Shown: positions 61,925 through 64,000 of the stretch, one piece after another
How the letters are laid out: the number at the start of each line of letters is the position of its first letter
How positions within the stretch are numbered: the stretch's first letter is position 1
From: Gemmatimonadota bacterium
Lineage (GTDB): Bacteria; JAAXHH01
NCBI GenBank assembly: GCA_009838645.1
Contig: VXRC01000047.1
Location: forward strand, 42,420-106,419
Length of the DNA stretch: 64,000 nucleotides
Reading direction: 5' to 3'
Program-made: the position numbers and the translations under genes
Notes under the pieces: generated by a model
What the model was told of the DNA's origin: nothing
Databases searched by the model: none
The model's input: only the letters and a program-made list of their open reading frames with translations

Positions 61925-64000
61925 ATGGCGGCTTCCGTCCGGTTTGCCGAAATAGCCCTCCCTCTACCGGTCGACCAGGTATTCTCCTACAGCATTCCGG
62001 ACAATCTCCTCGACACGGCCCTGCCGGGACGCAGGGTGTCCGTCGCCTTCACGAACCGCAGGATGACCGGCGTCATCTCGGCGCTTTCGGACACCTGTCC
62101 CGTGCAGCGGTACAGGCCGCTGTTGGACGTCCTCGACAACGAGCCGGTCCTGGACGCCTCGCTGCTCGAGCTCACGCGGTGGATCGGCCGGTACTATCTC
62201 TGCCCGTGGGGCGAAGCGATCAAGGCCGCCCTGCCCGCGGGCCTGTTGTCGGAAAGCGAACAGGTCGTCAGACGGGACGAACCGTGTCCCCCCGAGTGCA
62301 TGGACCGGCTCCGCCGCGCCGCGCCCCGGCAGGCCGAATTGCTTGCCCGGGTTCCGGAACAGGGCGCCGTCACCCTGTCGAGCCTCCGGCGCAGGACCCG
62401 CATCCGGCAGCCCTTCGCGGCCCTTCGCGGCCTCGAAGCGAAGGGCCTGGTAACGATTTCGATCGGAGATACCGGCACCGGTCCGGGCATCCGGTACGAG
62501 ACCTGGGTCGAACTGATCCCGCCGAAGGAGGAGGCGGACCGGATCGTGACCAGGCTGATCCCCCGCGCGACCCGGCAGGCCAGTTGCATCAACCTCCTGG
62601 CGCGGCACGGTGGCCGGCTGACCACGGAGCAGCTCCGTCACCTGGGCCGGATCGAACGGGCCGTGGTGCGGAGACTGGAGAAAAAGGGCCTGGTGTCGCT
62701 CCGGGAGGTGGAGACGATACGCGACCCCTACCGGGACGCCGTACTGCCCGAACCGGTAAAGGTCGATCCCACGGCGGAGCAGGCCGAGGCGCTGCGGGCG
62801 ATCCACGGCGCCATCGGCCGGGGCGCGTTCAAGTCCCTGCTGCTCTACGGCGTCACCGGCAGCGGGAAGACGCACGTCTATGTAAAATCCATAGAAAAGA
62901 CCCTGGAAGCGGGCCGGTCGGCCATCGTGCTCGTGCCGGAACTCGCCCTGACCCCGCAGGCAGTGCGGCAGTTCCGCGCCCATTTCGGCGATCTTGTGAC
63001 CGTTTTGCACAGCGGCCTGTCCCCGGGAGAGCGGTACGACTCCTGGCGGCGGACCCGCGCCGGGGACTACCGCATCGTCGTCGGCGCCCGGTCCGCCGTG
63101 TTCGCGCCGCTGTCCAATCTCGGCCTGATCGTCATCGATGAGGAACACGAACCGTCCTACAAGCAGTTCGACGATCCCCCGCTTTATCATGCGCGGGACG
63201 TGGCGGTCGTCCGAGCGCGCACGGTGAACGCCGTGACGGTCATGGGCAGCGCGACGCCTTCCCTGGAGACCTACGCCAATACGCAGACCGGCAAATTCGA
63301 ATGCTGCCGCCTGACCGAGCGGGTGGACCGGCGGCCCCTGCCGGGCGTGCGGATCGTGGACATGCGGGAGGAACGCAGGCTGGGGCGCTTTTCGATTTTC
63401 TCCGCTCCCCTGGCCGACCGGATCAAGGACCGGCTCGCACGGAAGGAGCAGATCATACTGTTCCTGAACCGCCGCGGATTCTCGCCCTTCGTCCAGTGCT
63501 ACGACTGCGGACTGTCCGTGTCCTGTCCCAACTGCAGCGTGACGATGACCTACCACGCCGACAGCCTGTTCATGCGGTGCCACTACTGCGACCACAGGGA
63601 CCAGGCGCCGGAGGTCTGCCCCAAGTGCCGTTCCAGGTCGATCGGATACCGGGGCGTCGGCACCCAGCGCGTCGAGGAGGAACTGAAGGAGCGGTTTCCG
63701 GACGCCCGCATCGTCCGCATGGACATGGACACCACGTCGCGGAAAGGTTCCCACCAGGACATCTTCCACCGCGTGCTGAACCGCGAGGCGGACATCCTGC
63801 TCGGCACGCAGATGGTGGCCAAGGGGTTCGACTTCCCGAACGTGACGCTCGTGGGCGTCATCTCGGCCGACACGTCGCTCAACCTCCCGGATTTCAGGGC
63901 CAGCGAGCGGACCTTTCAGTTGCTGACGCAGGTGGCCGGACGGACCGGGCGGGGAGAGCTGGGCGGGGAGGTGATCGTCCAGACCTATTCGCAGGGCCAT
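61925..64000 (+). CDS. priA: Primosomal protein N' (PriA), 3' end outside the window
   Basis: Replication-restart helicase that loads DnaB at stalled forks. The gene begins at ATG 61925, 18 bases after the GWxTD stop, and runs 692 codons to the window edge without a stop. The N-terminal DNA-binding domain (FAEIALPLPVDQVFSYSIP) is followed by Walker A GVTGSGKT (residues 309-316), VIDEEHEPSYK, and the Zn-binding set CYDCGLSVSCPNC and CHYC...CPKC. Motifs V/VI appear as TQMVAKGFDFPNVTLVG and QVAGRTGRG. Only the C-terminal tail is missing. Confidence 0.95.
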   Translation, partial: MAASVRFAEIALPLPVDQVFSYSIPDNLLDTALPGRRVSVAFTNRRMTGVISALSDTCPVQRYRPLLDVLDNEPVLDASLLELTRWIGRYYLCPWGEAIKAALPAGLLSESEQVVRRDEPCPPECMDRLRRAAPRQAELLARVPEQGAVTLSSLRRRTRIRQPFAALRGLEAKGLVTISIGDTGTGPGIRYETWVELIPPKEEADRIVTRLIPRATRQASCINLLARHGGRLTTEQLRHLGRIERAVVRRLEKKGLVSLREVETIRDPYRDAVLPEPVKVDPTAEQAEALRAIHGAIGRGAFKSLLLYGVTGSGKTHVYVKSIEKTLEAGRSAIVLVPELALTPQAVRQFRAHFGDLVTVLHSGLSPGERYDSWRRTRAGDYRIVVGARSAVFAPLSNLGLIVIDEEHEPSYKQFDDPPLYHARDVAVVRARTVNAVTVMGSATPSLETYANTQTGKFECCRLTERVDRRPLPGVRIVDMREERRLGRFSIFSAPLADRIKDRLARKEQIILFLNRRGFSPFVQCYDCGLSVSCPNCSVTMTYHADSLFMRCHYCDHRDQAPEVCPKCRSRSIGYRGVGTQRVEEELKERFPDARIVRMDMDTTSRKGSHQDIFHRVLNREADILLGTQMVAKGFDFPNVTLVGVISADTSLNLPDFRASERTFQLLTQVAGRTGRGELGGEVIVQTYSQGH

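Noticed and set aside
61964..64000. A 678-codon minus-strand frame opposite priA.
   Set aside because: Its product is His/Arg/Gly/Pro-rich without a family; the plus strand carries PriA with all helicase motifs.

Overview
This is a high-GC bacterial chromosome segment, dense with genes and free of rRNA, tRNA, CRISPR arrays, insertion sequences or phage genes that I could recognise. The gene content points to a Gram-negative-type member of the FCB superphylum, possibly Candidatus Latescibacterota or a relative. The pointers are a GWxTD-domain protein, a bactofilin next to an M23 peptidase, a TonB protein, a predicted outer-membrane barrel, a lipoprotein lytic transglycosylase, two PhyH-type dioxygenases, and Gfo/Idh and HpaI-aldolase catabolic genes. 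The phylum is an inference from gene content, not a measurement.

Layout. 1-5.1 kb: a small membrane protein, the isoprenoid genes ispD-ispF, the partition genes parA-parB, then an M23 peptidase and a bactofilin. 5.1-12.4 kb: a complete F-type ATP synthase operon in the order Z-I-a-c-b-delta-alpha-gamma-beta-epsilon. 12.4-21.7 kb: a SAM methyltransferase, an aldolase/PhyH pair, and a surface-glycan block (dolichol-P-mannose-type transferase, YfhO-like protein, a low-GC methyltransferase, GT2, flippase). 21.7-26 kb: a Tat-exported class V aminotransferase, a beta-barrel protein, GNAT, a sugar isomerase, and a HicAB module whose HicA is truncated. 26.2-30.4 kb: the squalene genes hpnC-hpnD-hpnE and ribB. 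30.7-34.6 kb: a large winged-helix/STAND-ATPase/membrane protein overlapping thiL. 34.6-43.7 kb: Rieske ferredoxin, LysM lytic transglycosylase, queG, RNase Y, ccmF, rpiA, a secreted protein. 43.7-49.7 kb: a catabolic block (3-HIBADH-type dehydrogenase, cupin, SDR, ACMSD-type amidohydrolase) and an M14 peptidase. 49.7-54.4 kb: cyclophilin, TonB, nucleoside-type MFS and APC permeases. 54.4-60.3 kb: three tandem LacI regulators followed by opposite-strand PhyH and Gfo/Idh genes. 60.5-64 kb: a GWxTD protein and the start of priA, which runs off the window.

How the parts fit. ParAB with bactofilin and the ATP operon resembles the origin-proximal arrangement of many bacteria. IspD/IspF supply isoprenoid precursors that HpnCDE could turn into squalene for hopanoids. 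The glycan block needs polyprenyl-phosphate from the same pool. The LacI/PhyH/Gfo/aldolase/amidohydrolase genes look like a scavenging repertoire for sugars and small organic compounds.

Most notable. (1) The 925-residue protein at 30696-33473 combines an OmpR/CadC-type DNA-binding domain, an nSTAND-like ATPase, a HEAT-like stretch and a glycine-zipper membrane domain. It is my best candidate for an undescribed sensing/effector system. (2) Short tandem repeats are unusually common: four separate intergenic arrays share a 15-nt period, in-frame 12- and 21-nt repeats sit inside conserved enzymes, and three gene ends are duplicated together with their stop codon. (3) Each of the three LacI genes is preceded by a CG-centred palindrome or near-palindrome.
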